From Epichloe hybrida (lineage: Eukaryota; Ascomycota; Sordariomycetes; Hypocreales; Clavicipitaceae): DNA of 64,000 nt. This document shows, one piece after another, positions 1 to 12,560 of the stretch. How positions within the stretch are numbered: position 1 is the stretch's first letter; each line of letters starts with the position of its first letter. The stretch spans positions 186,001 through 250,000 of the forward strand of contig JAFEKR010000019.1 in assembly GCA_019022495.1 (NCBI GenBank). The letters run 5' to 3'. Below the pieces are notes generated by a model that had not been told where the DNA came from, did not search any database, and saw only the letters and a program-made list of their open reading frames with translations. The position numbers and the translations under genes are program-made.

Positions 1-1661
1 GGACTAAATCCCCTAAATCATCCCGTATAACTTCTTTAATATCATCATTATTTTCGTCGATTTCAGCGATTTTGTCCAAATTAGAAGCCTAATCTAGCTT
101 TTTAGAGGGAATTTAAACCTCTATAGGGTAGCTAATCGGATAGCTATAACCCCTAAAGCTAGAATAGGTAAAAGGTTAAATATAATGAGATTTTTTACAA
201 GGCCCTTTATATAACGTTAGTGTAAATTGGTTTTTAACGTAAAAGAAAAAACCATGTTTTTCTATATCTAAGGCAGCAATATAAGACCTATCTTTAAGAT
301 AAAGATGGTTTTTTATAAAGCAACCGCTAGATATATAGTGAATAAGGCCACTAACTATATTAACATTAAGCTAAGGAAAATATAGAGTGTCCTTTAGCAC
401 TAAGGTCCTATATTTATTAGGTTTCTTTTAATATAAGACCTCAAAAACAGCACTACTATGACTCTTAGGATAAATAGGACTACCACTAGTTATAATAGGG
501 TTGGATTCCCCCTTCTTAAAAGGGGTATAATCCCTAAAGACTTCCCTAGAATTAACTATATATACGGTTAAACCTATATTATATAATAGGGCCTTTTTTA
601 TATCTTTACTGTAATAATTAAAACCATTTAAGGTATTAATTTCTTGTTTTTTATTATCCAAATCACTAGAGCTAGAATTAGAGCTACTATCGCTAGAGCT
701 CTTATAACTAGTCTTGTAATTACTAGGTTTCTTATATGGATTAAGTGCTCTGTTAGAAAGGTTATAATTTCCTAGCATAAAAGAACCCTTTGTAAGTTCT
801 TTAGTATCCTTTTTATCTAATTTTTAACCCTTTTGCTTCTTTTTCTTCTTATTAGAATTAGAAAAGCCCTTATTTTCTTTAGAGCTTTCTTTCTTCTTCT
901 TCTAACCTTTAGGGGCCTTCTCTTTATCTTTAGCACCCTTTTCTAGGTCTTTAGCCCTATAATTTAGGGCTTTAGCTACCGTAAATGACTTATCCCTCTG
1001 TTTAGCTAGAAGGTCTGCTATTAGAAATTTAAGATTTAGGGCTTCTAGGGGGACCCCTATAGCCCTATTTGTACACATGCTAAATCATTGCCTCTTAGCC
1101 CACTAAGGGAAGGTTGATTTTAGGGATTAAAGATATTAATTAACCTAATCTATAGGATTAATTAGGACCCCTAAAATCGATAATCTAGCTAGTAGATTAT
1201 TAAAGACCGCATTAAAGGCTTCTAAAGTCCCCTTAAATCTATGAAAATTCAGGTTATAAAATTCAGAATATAGGGACCCCCTTTGGATTTTAACGCTATA
1301 TGAATATTGCCTAATAAGTAAATTATAGGCTTCTTTAGGTAATTTTTGCTAAGTTATAGCGGCTTAGGGGCCTTCCGTATAACTATCCCTTAGTAACATA
1401 AGGATAATAGCTTAGTTAGCGTCCCCTAGCACCCTAGAAATATCTGGATTATCTAGAAAATTAGGCATGCCTAAAGCTCTAAATTAGATAGCTAAGGCTT
1501 GTTTCCATTAATCAAAATTTTCAGCTCCTTTAAGCTTAGCAGTCTTAGGGAAGCTATAAACCCTCTTATTAAATTCCTTAATAATTAAATTATTAAAGGC
1601 AGCTTATACAGAGCTAGATTCAGGTGCCTTATCTTAAATAGGCTACTAAATTTGCTGCTAA

Positions 1662-3017
1662 CAGAGCTTTGTACTACACTACACTACATACTACACTACA
1701 AGGAGATTTTTCTACTACATGTAGTATTTGTAGTATTTTGTAGTATTTGTAGTATTTTGTTATATTTAGTAATATAATAGCTTATAATAGCTTATAATAG
1801 CTTATAAATTTATTAGCTATTAGTATTAATAAGTATTTCCTTTAAGTAAAAATCATATATATAAGTAAAAAAGCTATAAAGAAGTAAGTTATAGTTATAA
1901 TAACTTACTTATAAACTCACTTCTATAAAAATCCCTCTCTTTTAAGTAAAAATTATATATTTAAGTAAGAAAGCTATAAAGAAGTTACTTATAGTTATAA
2001 AGACCTATTTATAGACTTACTTTTATAAAAATTCCTTTGTTTAAGTAAAAATCTTATATTTAAGTAAGAAAGCTATAAAGAAGTTACCTATAGGTATAAG
2101 GACCCACTTTTAGACCCACTTTTATATAAATTTCTCCTTTAAAGTAAAAATCATATATTTAAGTAAGAAAGCTATAAAGAAGTTACCTATAGTTATAAGG
2201 ACCCACTTTTAGACTCACTTTTAGACCTGTTTTTTAAAAAAAACTATATTACTAAGTAAGAAAACTAAAGATAATCTATATTATTTAACTTACTTTTAAA
2301 GCTTATTTTTAAATAACTTTAATACTAAGGAAAATTCATTATATATATTTATTAAATCTATAATTAAATAGTTAAGTTCTTTTTAAGTAACTTTACTTAG
2401 TACTTTTACTATTTCTTTTACTAAAAAAACCCTTAAAGTTAATATAATTATTTATAACTCTAATAAAATAGCTATATTACTAGAAACTTCTTTATTAGTT
2501 TAATTTTATTATTCTCTTATTAATAAGATAGTTATATATATATATATATAATATTATTAGAGTTTTAGTCTTATTTATATATAATAAAAAATAATTTCTT
2601 TAGGGTAATTCCTATATTTTAAGCAAAAAAAGCATACTAAAATAAATAGTAAATCTAAAGAAAAAGATATTAAGATAAAGTAACCTCTATAATTAAGGGA
2701 AGAAAATAGGTTATAATTATAAACTAAAATATACCTTATTTAGCTTCTATATACCTATAATTAGCTTAATAATCTAAATAATCTTAAACTTTAAGAATTT
2801 ATAACTAAATAACTAAATTATAATAAAAAAAACAGCTAATATTAACTTAATTAAGAAAAATCTAAGGAATATTATAAAACTATATATCACCCCACTTTTT
2901 TTTCTACTAATACTACATTTATAGTATTTGTAGTGTAGTGTAGTATTTACTACACTACACTACATACTACAACGAAAGCCAAAATACTACATTTACTACA
3001 CTACATGCAAAGCTCTG
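1662..3017. mobile_element. Non-autonomous hAT-like element F, copy 1
   Basis: The element begins CAGAGCTTTG and ends CAAAGCTCTG, a 10-bp terminal inverted repeat. It is flanked by the perfect 8-bp duplication GCTGCTAA at 1,654-1,661 and 3,018-3,025. The homologous uninterrupted site in the other copia copy (around 24,510-24,535) carries a single copy of this sequence, so the duplication is a real insertion scar. CAGAG ends and 8-bp TSDs are diagnostic of the hAT superfamily. No transposase is visible. Inside are four degenerate units of about 100-110 bp (1,840-2,240), a short decamer tract (about 1,770-1,805), and TAGTG/CACTA-rich sub-terminal repeats at both ends. Confidence 0.85.
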
Positions 3018-3214
3018 GCTGCTAACTAGCAGGCTTAGTAGCTTCCACACCCTCTATAGATCTATTATTAATAGCTAAGGTTAAGGACTCTAGCTTCTAT
3101 ATTACTAGATTAATAGCATTTTGTTGTCTAATAACCTGCTCTTTTAGCTAGTTATTTAGAACCTCTTACGCACTAAGATCAGGGACTAGAGGTCCCTAAC
3201 CTTGTTAATTCGTA

Positions 3215-3505
3215 TCTATCTTCTAATTTCATAGAAGGGAAGTCTTCTATTTATACTAAAATTCCTTTTTATAGAAGGGAAAAGCTTCTATCCGCGCTAA
3301 ATTTCCTTTTTTATAGAAGGGAAAAGCTTTTATTCTCACTAAACTTCCTTTTTATAGAAGGGAAAGCTTCTGTATCACTTGTGCGCTTCCTGTTTTATAG
3401 AAGGGAAGTCTTCTGTAACTATAATGATTTCTTTTTTATAGAAGGGAATAGCTTTTATCTCGCGGGTCCTTCCTATTTTATAGAAGGGAAGTCTTCTATA
3501 ACCGT
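3215..3505 (-). repeat. Leader minisatellite of copia C1, unit about 45-60 bp
   Basis: Seven to eight degenerate tandem units lie between the 5' LTR and gag. Each contains a TATAGAAGGGAA-type core, and on the element strand they read CTTCCCTTCTATA followed by an A-run and GGAA, so each unit can fold back on itself. The same array, inverted, occurs at 24,003-24,318 in copia C2. The array is therefore part of the element and not a local expansion. Confidence 0.8.
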
Positions 3506-3556
3506 ATGTAAAGTGCACTAGAAAGAATTTTATAGTAATAGGCTAGGCTTATAACC

Positions 3557-4372
3557 TATTGAAATATAGGGAGCTAGTTACTAGCTAGTAATAGCTATAT
3601 AAGTGTAGCTTCTATAGTTAGGGACTAATAGAGCCACCACATTAAATATTTAATGTAACGTAACGGAAGGTTTTAGCAGTTATTAACTAATTAAATTTAA
3701 TCTAGATAACTTTTACAATATCTTATATACCAATAGAATTGATTTTAGTGACGTTATACGGGCAATGCGACTGTTAGATTAAGAGGCCTAGCTATCTAGC
3801 TAGATTAAAAAGATCTTCTTCCTCTTATATACTTACTAACCGTATTAGTGAATCCGGACCGCTAAAGAGGTCTTATAGGCCACTTTTTATTTTCCGCAAA
3901 ATTTATTTATATGTAAAATCCAAAAAATCAACTCACCACCATACAAACTAGTAACCCGTATGCACTAAATTTTAGTTTAAAAAATATTCCTACATAAAAT
4001 AAAGCCCTGTCTTCTAGCTTTAATTTACTATATATAAGACTTTTATACAACCTCTAGTTAAAGAGAAAATCGCTATTAAAGATAGCTATAGGGTAACCTA
4101 CTTACGTTACCCTAGCTTACCTAATTACTAGTAGCGCTGCGGTTGTGGCTGTGCTTGTAGCTATAACGCAATTGAATAATCTACAATTGACAATTGATTT
4201 GGATTAGTCATCCACACGGTCGGTCGCAGCTGTTGACAGCTGCGACGTAGCCATTGACAGCTACTTTTGCGACCGTTAACAGCTGCAGTGCAGCTATTAG
4301 GCTTGCAATGCAAGCTAGTAATAGAAAGGTCCTTTAACTAGAAAGGGCTAAAAATAGGTCTTATTTTTAACA
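3557..4372 (-). repeat. 5' LTR of copia element C1 (816 bp)
   Basis: The LTR aligns along its whole length with 44,016-44,832 and, apart from a deletion, with 23,294-23,940. On the element strand it begins TGTTAAAAAT. The end is read as ...TTCAATA and is interpreted as ...AACA after RIP, giving TGTT...AACA ends. It is the least mutated of the three LTRs. Around 4,225-4,315 it keeps GC-rich CAGCTG repeats and the palindrome GCTTGCAATGCAAGC. It is inserted into gypsy element G1: the G1 integrase frame stops abruptly at 4,373. The other end of C1 lies outside the window, so its target-site duplication cannot be checked. Confidence 0.85.
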
Positions 4373-7300
4373 ACTCCTTTATAGCTAAGTTCCTTATGGA
4401 TAGCTTTAATAATCGCTTATTATTATTTAGGCACGTTAATAACTAGCGCTAGTCCCTTTATAATTCCTATTAGCCTTTTCTAAAGATAACCCTTTTCTAA
4501 GTAAAACTTCTTTACTTTATTATATAGTTTTCTATAGTCCTTTACGCTAAGATTAATTAGTCTTTAAAGGGTTATTAAGAATTCAATAACTTATTATATC
4601 TCTTTAAAGTAATTTCTCTTACTATTTTCCTCTATCTTAATGCTATTAAGATATAAGTTAATAAAATCTTTAATATCCCCTTTAACTTCTTAATCTAATT
4701 AATTTAAAGCCCTAGGGCCTTTCCTAGATAAGGCATCTATAATACAGTTCTTTTTACCTAGAATGTGTTATATAGAGAAATTAAAAAGCAGGATATAACT
4801 AATCCATTATGTAATAAGAGCTTTAGGTATATTATTAACTACGCTATTAAGCTAATACACAAGAACTTATAAGTCTATTTCTAATGTAAATAGGACTTTA
4901 TAAAGGTAAATTCATAGTTTTCTTAATATATAAATAACTACTTAATATTCTCGCTTAGTTACATTATACTTAGCCTTAGCAATAGTCTAAGTATTACTTT
5001 TATATTAAACTAAATACTATTTGCTATTAATAATTTATAATAATATAGCCCCTTATCTAAGTAAGCTTATATTAATTATTAGTATAATTTCTCTAAAGCC
5101 TAGTCTAAGATTAAGTAAAATAAGGATTAGGGCTATTATTATTGCTTTCTTTAGGATATCTATAGCTTCTTATTACTCTAGTCCTTATTCCTAATCCTTT
5201 ATCTTCCTTAGTAAAATTACTAGTGGTTTTGCCTTTTACATATAGTATTTTACCTAGATATAATAGACTCCTATTAACCTAATAAAGGATTACACTTCTA
5301 ATTAATCTTAATAAACCTTCTAGTCTAAAATCTTTATAATCTTCGCTTTAGTTAGCTTTTGCCTGTTTATCTTACATATAAATCCTACGATTTTTACTAA
5401 TTTCTAGTAAAACTTTAACTTAGATACTAAGGCTATGTAACTAGAGAGCTTAATATTAACTAAAACTTTATTAATATTAATTAAATGCTCTATTACGTAT
5501 TTACATACTCCTAGTATAATTTCCTCTTTATTATATATTATTATTAGTCCCTTTACCGCAATATTATCTAGGAAAGGTATGTAAATATAAGGGATTAAAT
5601 TAAATAGGATTTATCTAATAATCCTAATAAACTAAGCTACTAAGTTAGTAGCTTCTTATAGTAAGTAATAAAGCCGCAAAAGTCTAATTACAGTAAAAAT
5701 CATTATTATATTCTTACTCTTCTTTACTAATACTACCTAATTATATCTAGATAATAAGTTAACTATTAACAAGATCTTATATATTATAAAGCTCTTACTA
5801 AATACTTCTACGCCTTAAGGAATTAGCGTATTTTATATTATTACCTTATTATACTTTATAGCAAATAAAATTAGGCAAATCCCTTTATCCTTCTTTATAA
5901 TAAGAAAATAAGGATTCCTATAAGAGCTATAACTTTTCTCTAAATATCTATACTTTAGCTTTTTCTTTAGAAAATTAACTAATCTCCCTTATAACCTAAG
6001 AGGTATTAGGATTAAGCTTACTTACTATGCTTTATATTTAATAACCTTTATAACTTATAGTGGCGTGACTAGTAAGTTAACTTTCCTATATTCTAATAAG
6101 TCCTAGGCTAGCGCTACTTCTTAGTTATAAAGAATTTCCTTAAAAACATTAACTTCTTCTTATATTAAATATTCTTATACCCCTTTAACTATTTAATCTA
6201 AATATTACTAGGTTATTCTAAAACCTTATAGATTTACGCAGAATCTCCTAGTAATATACTCACTATACTTCCTAGATATATCTAGATATAACTTAGCCTT
6301 TTCCTATTTCTTTATCTTCTATTTTAGGTCCCTTTCTAGTATTAATCTATTAGAGGGAATATTATCTTAGGGATGTATTTTATTAGCTTTTTACTTATAT
6401 ATTATGTTTACTATAAAATTAGGTAGTTTTAGTTATTACTAGGGCTTAAAATCCTTTATAATTACTTTAAGTTATTAGGTATAGTTTACTATTATATTCT
6501 TAATTACCTCTTAGAAGATATTAGTTCCTTCCCTTATTATAAGAGAAATTAACTATTTATTATTATCTATTTCTATCTCTAACCCTTTATAAACCATTTA
6601 ATCTTCCTTTATTTCTAGGTAACTAAATAAGATAATATTAATAAAGGGCTACTAGGCTAGCTACTTATTAGTGTATTACTATTAAATACTTCCTATAACT
6701 CTTAAGATAATAATAATATTACTAAAGTAATATTAGGTATAAAGCTCTTTACTTCTTAAGTAATTAAACTATATCTAGGATAGTCTAAAAAATAGTATTC
6801 TAAGAATTAGGCTAATATTAACTAAGTCTAGACTAATATAGAAATTAGTAAGTATCTAGATATTTCCTAGATATAGTCTTATCTAAACCTCCCTAATTAT
6901 CTTAATACTATATAATAAGAATAATATTATATTTATTAGGTAAATCCTTAGTCTAAGTTACCTAGCTATGCTTTCTATAATTATATTCCCTTATAATCCT
7001 ATGTTAATAAGCCTAAGGAGAAGCTCCCTTTCTAGGTTATCTAGCTAGACTTAGAGGTATAGTAAGTCTTATAGGCAATTAATAGTAGCCTATGGTTTTA
7101 AAATCGTATTAAGCATAAAGTTTATCTAAGTAAGATTAATTAAATTTTACTAAGGTTTGCCCTATTCTAAGTAAGCTCCTAGTCTCTCCTAAATTCATTC
7201 CTATAAAGCTATATTAATCTCTAGTAAAGGCGTTATTAGTAAGCTATTCTTAGCTATAGCTTTATTCTTCTTATTTTCCTTAAGGGTCTTTTTTATTAAT

Positions 7301-9934
7301 TAAAGAATTAAGTTAATCTAGTTCCCTAGATTAATTAGTCTTAGGTTTAGTTTTACGCTAAATATTTTTAAAGGAGGAGCTAGCCCTAATATATCTCTAT
7401 TATAGTAGCGGATATTTTCTATACCTTTTGCTTATAAAAGACATTTATTACTAACTACCTTTACTAGTGTTAGTATAATATAATAGATATCCTAAAAGGG
7501 CACTTTAACCTTCTTTAATATCTTTAATCCTTAGGCATTTTACTAACTATTTACTAATAGCTATAAACTTTATAATAATCCCTTTATCTTCTTTCTCCCT
7601 TATGCTTAGCTTCTTAAAGGTAATAGTAAATACTATACCTAATATCTTATACTTTAAGATAGACATTATATTAATCTCTCTTTTAAGTTAAAATTTTACT
7701 AGATTAAATATACCCTTTATTTAATTAAATACTTCCTGTTTTTCTAGTGTTATTTCCTAGCTTAATTCTCCGCAAGGGCTATATTTCTTAATTCTTAGAA
7801 TTATATATATAATCTTATAGTCCTTAAAGTACTTAACCTAGAATATAGCTAGTTTACGCGCATAGCTACTAATAGAAAGAAATTTTATAAGCAAGAATAA
7901 AGGTATAATTTAATATCTTATATTATCTTTAATAGCTAAAATATAAACTACTAGGTTATATATAGTAAACTTTAATATCTTATTATATTTTAAAGTATTA
8001 CACTTTATTATAATATGTAATTCTTTATTATAGTAATAATAATAATTTAACTAGTAGCCTCTTCCTAATATTATGTTTATTTTAAAATAGCGCTCCTTAT
8101 CTAGATTAAATAAACCTATATAATTTGCTTAATAAGTTTACTATTAATATTAAGGATAGTTACTATACTTCTCCTTAAGTAGCTTTACTATATTAATTTC
8201 CTTTATTACCTAGGCTATAACTATGATTTTTAGCTTTACTAGTTATTTTATTAGATCTTTTATTTAATCTTAGTATTTTGCTAATCTAGGGGCCCCTTAT
8301 TATCCTATGTTAGTATTAAATAAGATAGTTTTCTTAGCTTACTTATTTAAATCACCTAGTGCTAAGTAATTCTTTTAAGTAGCCTAGTAACTATTAAAGG
8401 TAGCCTAATTAAATAGTATTTATATCTTAAAGCTAAAGTCCTTCTTACTTAAAGTATAATTTTCTATATTAGCAAATTCTAAGTCCTTGTTTTTAAGCTC
8501 TAGTTATATATAAATATATATGTTAAGTACTATCTAAAGTAGTTTATACTATATAACTAAGATTTCTTTATAAGTAAACCCCTTTTTATTTATAAAGCTT
8601 AAGATTAAGTGTTTTAGTAAGGCTTTATAGATATAGTTAGACTAGGTTATTATAGTTTTCTATTCTATTAGGTTTATATTAGATATTAGAGTATAATGCT
8701 TTTATAACTAGTAATAGGTTTTCTTAATAGTCTTTAGCTATATTAAATTAAGGTCTTTAAGTTATTCTCTAGTGTTTTCTATTTAATCCTAGCTAGTTAT
8801 ATTAAACTATAAGAGTATCTTTTCCTTAGACTCCTTCTAAGATTATAATATAGTTAGTATCTTAACCACTTATTAAAGCTTTAGGTTAATATTATGCTTA
8901 AGTATCTTACGCTAATTTACTTTAGGAATACCTATTACTTTTATCTTTACCTTAAAGTCCTTAATAAAATTAGCTATATTTTCCCCTAAAAACTACTTAA
9001 TATTATACCTATTTTATATAGTAATAAGGGAAGTTTAACACACTATTATCTCTTTAAGAAGCTTTATAAAGGTTTTTATATTAAGCTCTCTAAGAGATCT
9101 AGGTATCTTACCTCTATTATTAGGGTCTTTACTTAAGTGGTTATTAAACTAAGTTTAAGCTAGGCTAATAACTATCTTAGGATTAAGTAATTCCTAACTA
9201 GTAACTAGGGTACTAGGTAATAGTAAGTCCTAAAGGTCCTTTAGGTAACTTAGGTATTTACTAGGTCTTGCTTTACTTAGCTATTAGGAGTAAGATAGTA
9301 TAAGGTTAAATATAGGCTTAGTAAAAAGTGCTTTTAATTAATCTTATAAAAGAGTAATTACTTAACTAAATATTATAATACTAGTAAGAATTTCTTAAAG
9401 AAAGACTTTTAATAAGGTAGTATTTATAGTAATAAGTAACCTATAAGTAAAGGCTACTAATATAATTATATAGCTCTTTATAATAAGCTATAAGACCCTT
9501 ATATATAGCTAAATAATAGTAAAATTAGCTATAGGCCCTAAGATTAAATAGTCTATAATACTAAGTAATGCTTTCTATTCTAGTGCCTTATATTTAAAGA
9601 CTTTTAGTAAAGGGTTAATGTTTAGCTAGTGTTTATAAGGTATACCTTTAAACTATCTAGTTTTCTTTTTTACGCTTTTATATAATACTAGTTTATATTC
9701 TTAGCTTACCTTAGCTTAGTATGCTTAGCTACCTTCTCCTTTACGCTATAACTATTATAAAGGTTAGGTTAAGGCTTTAGATTTATATCTTAGTGTAAGG
9801 AAAGTAAAATAAAGGGGTCTTTGCGTAGGTTAGCTTAGTAATAGCTAAGAGCGTAATTATTAGCTTGCTTCTAATTAATCTTAGTCTATAGTAAATTAAC
9901 TAGAAAGCAGAAAGGTCCTAGGGGTTTAAAACCG
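4373..9934 (-). pseudogene. Ty3/gypsy element G1: RIP-degraded gag-pol relic
   Basis: Read on the minus strand from high to low coordinates, conserved gypsy blocks appear with many stops. There is a gag-like stretch (about 9,900-8,300) with phrases such as NNRGKIPRSLRELNIKT, and a reverse transcriptase with PFLDNIAVKG at about 5,580-5,545, where YLDD-type catalytic Asp-Asp reads Asp-Asn. RNase H follows (about 5,200-4,720), ending ILGKKNCIIDALSRKG. The start of integrase (about 4,690-4,380) stops at HKELSYKG, where the C1 LTR begins. The stop pattern is Gln to TAA/TAG and Trp to TAG, as RIP produces. The rest of the integrase should lie beyond the left edge, past C1. Confidence 0.75.
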
Positions 9935-10429
9935 TGTTTCTCCACTAGTTTTATTAAGCGGAAAATAACACCCTAAAAGACATAATGCTAGCCTATAGTT
10001 ATAGGTAGTAGTAATATTTACTTACATTAGAAAGGTTAATTAACTTAATAGTAGTAATTATAATAATAGCTAAATTAGTCTTTATAAATAGAGATAATTT
10101 AGATTAAATAGTCTATTAGATTAGAAGTGACTTTTTAGTTAAGTTAGGGAAATAATCTTATTAATTTATCTTATTAAGGTAGACATAATAGTGGCTATAG
10201 TAACGCTAGGTATTTAAGTTAAAAATCTAAAGTTAGGTATGTATAAAGAACCTTAAAAGAATCTAGCTATAGGTAATCTCTTTATAGATTAAATAGTCCC
10301 TTTGCCTAGATAACTAATATTGTTATCCCTTGTTGTGTTATTTATCCCTGCGATCCCCTATATCCCTTGTGCTTGTCATCGCGAATACGCGCGTTTATGG
10401 GCGCGCGTATCACGGGCCCACGGCACACA
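9935..10429 (-). repeat. Probable 5' LTR of gypsy element G1
   Basis: On the minus strand this begins TGTGTGCCGTGGGCCCGTGA at 10,429, directly upstream of the G1 gag relic. The proposed end (...GGAGAAACA at 9,935) gives TG...CA borders and about 495 bp, but no second LTR is in the window, so the inner border is a guess. It contains an unusually GC-rich, unmutated patch with a perfect 9-bp stem (10,385-10,393 with 10,402-10,410). Confidence 0.45.
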
Positions 10430-12560
10430 ATACCTTAGTAAGCTCTTTATAATATTAATTAATTAAGTAAAAGGTAATAGTTTTCTTATAGATTTATATA
10501 TATAATAAGCTATAGAGAAATATAAGGTCTTAATTTTTACTATCCTAAGTATTAGTATCTTAAATTTTTTATAAGCTTATTAATCTAATAAGGTATTTAT
10601 ATATAGTCTTTATTTATTAGCTAAAGCTATAATTAGTTTTGCTATTTATAAAGCTAAATAAGAAGTTCCTTTAATTTAATAGTATAATTAGTGCTATTAA
10701 TAGCATATATATACTAGTATTTATTTCACTAAATTAGTAGTAAAGATACTAGTTAAGGAAAAATAATATCTTATAAAATATACTAGTAATTATAAGCTTT
10801 AAGGAATTATTCCTTTATATACTAGTAAGCACTAAAGGTTTTATTAATAATAGCACTTTATTATAAATAGTATTCTTAAAGTCCTTTATAATCCCTTAAG
10901 GCTAATTTTATCTTAGTAATATAGGATTTAGCTTATATTATAGCCTTATTACGCTATTTTTAAGGGTTTAATATTATTTATAAGACTAAAGGAAAGCTTA
11001 TAAGTACTCTAATAATAAGAAAAAGCTTTTTAACTTTTAGTATATATAATTATAAGTAGTTATAAAGCGTTATTTTAGGTAATATAAGTAAAAGTAAAAG
11101 ATAATTTACTATAGCATTACTAAGTATAATTTTCTTATATAAATTAAGATAATTTATACTATTATAGCTCTCTTTAACTTTATTAAGTTATAGGGAAAAA
11201 AGCTATATAACTTTAAAGTAAAAGAGATAGAATTATTACCTAGAGATAAGCATAAAGTACTTAAAATAGCTACTACATAGGTATTATTACTTCTTATAAG
11301 CCTTATAGGCTATAAAGTTTAGAAAAAGATAGTATAGTGGCTTTAGAGGCTTTAGTAAAGTAATAATATAAATAAAAAGATATATATTTAATAAATTTAA
11401 TAGTATTATTAATAAAATTCTAACTAATATAATAATAATATTATAGGTTAAAAAGTAATAAATATATATAGCCTATAGACCTTAATAAAAAGCCTTACTT
11501 TTACTAGTAAATAGTATTAACACTAAAATTTAACTTAATTTACGCTTTCTTTGCCTCTTTTAATAATAATAAGTTCTAAATTAAAGGATTTAGTTAATCT
11601 TACTTTAACTATAATATAACTCTAATAATTATACTTATCCTAAACTATTTACTATATAATTAATAGTCCTTAATTACCTTCTTAATATTATTAGCCCTTA
11701 TAGCTCTTTAGGTAATAATATACCTCTTTAAGCCTTATATTTAAGGCCTAAGGATATTAAATACTACCTTTAAGAGCTCTTTTACTTATACTATAGCCTA
11801 ATGCTTTTATATACTTTATAGTAATAAATTTAGCTATAATCTAGTAAGTATAGCCTTAGTAAAACTTATTTAAGAGCTTTATAGGTTTAGTATTAAGGAA
11901 GTAGCTATATTATTAGTGCTTTACTTTATAATATTAGTTTAAGACTAACTTTAAGACTACTAATTATCTTTAAGGGAATTTTCTTTATCTAAGAGCTTAA
12001 GAAAATTATAAGCCTTATTACTAGGGTATTATATATTAGTATTTTCTCTTTAAGTCTTATTTTTATTATCTTTAGAGTTATTAAAGCTATCTTCTAATAA
12101 CTTTTCTTATACTCTTTTAGTAATAGTAAAGCTTTTAGTATCTTAGGCTTTAATAACTATATTACTAGCTTTATAGTCTTCTAAGAAAACCTTTACTTAC
12201 TTCTCTCTTATAATAGATTTATTTATAATAAGAGGCTTTATTATAATATATTTACTAAACCTTCTATATATTTAAATAATAAAATTAGTAGTTTACTTAC
12301 TTATATAAAGCTACCTATTCTATTTATTATATATTATACTAGTCTTTTTCTCTATAATGTAAAAAGCATACTAAATACTCTTAAGCTACTTATATTAGTT
12401 CTTAATAGTATTTAAAGACTATATCTGTAACTCCTGTTAAACAGCCTATATCTGATACTATTAAGCTTAATATCCATGGGAGAATGTTTTAGATATATAT
12501 ATTAAACATAATATTTATCAGCAAATAATCATTATATTAAAGCTTATAGAAAGAAGATTT
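10430..12560. other. RIP-degraded repeat DNA of unassigned family
   Basis: The sequence is strongly AT- and TpA-rich with no open frame of useful length. A plus-strand frame through 10,740-11,340 can be read for long stretches if TAA/TAG are treated as former Gln codons, which hints at an old coding element, but no family motif was recognised. GC content rises from about 12,420, and ordinary sequence is reached by about 12,570. Confidence 0.5.

Larger units (their letters stand above)
1..3556 (-). pseudogene. Ty1/copia element C1: degraded gag-protease and start of pol
   Basis: This is the internal part of a copia retrotransposon read on the minus strand and cut by the window edge. The reading frames match the copy at 24,330-25,895 and 50,425-50,680. 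A gag-like stretch is followed by a Lys/Ser-rich linker and a retropepsin-like segment, which is open from 778 down to 428 (116 codons). In the protease segment the expected Asp-Ser-Gly is read as Asn-Ile-Gly at about 580-572, consistent with G-to-A mutation. Many stop codons lie where Gln or Trp is expected. A hAT-like element (1,662-3,017) interrupts gag. No intact protein is encoded. The family call is firm because the second copy continues into a clear copia integrase. Confidence 0.8.
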
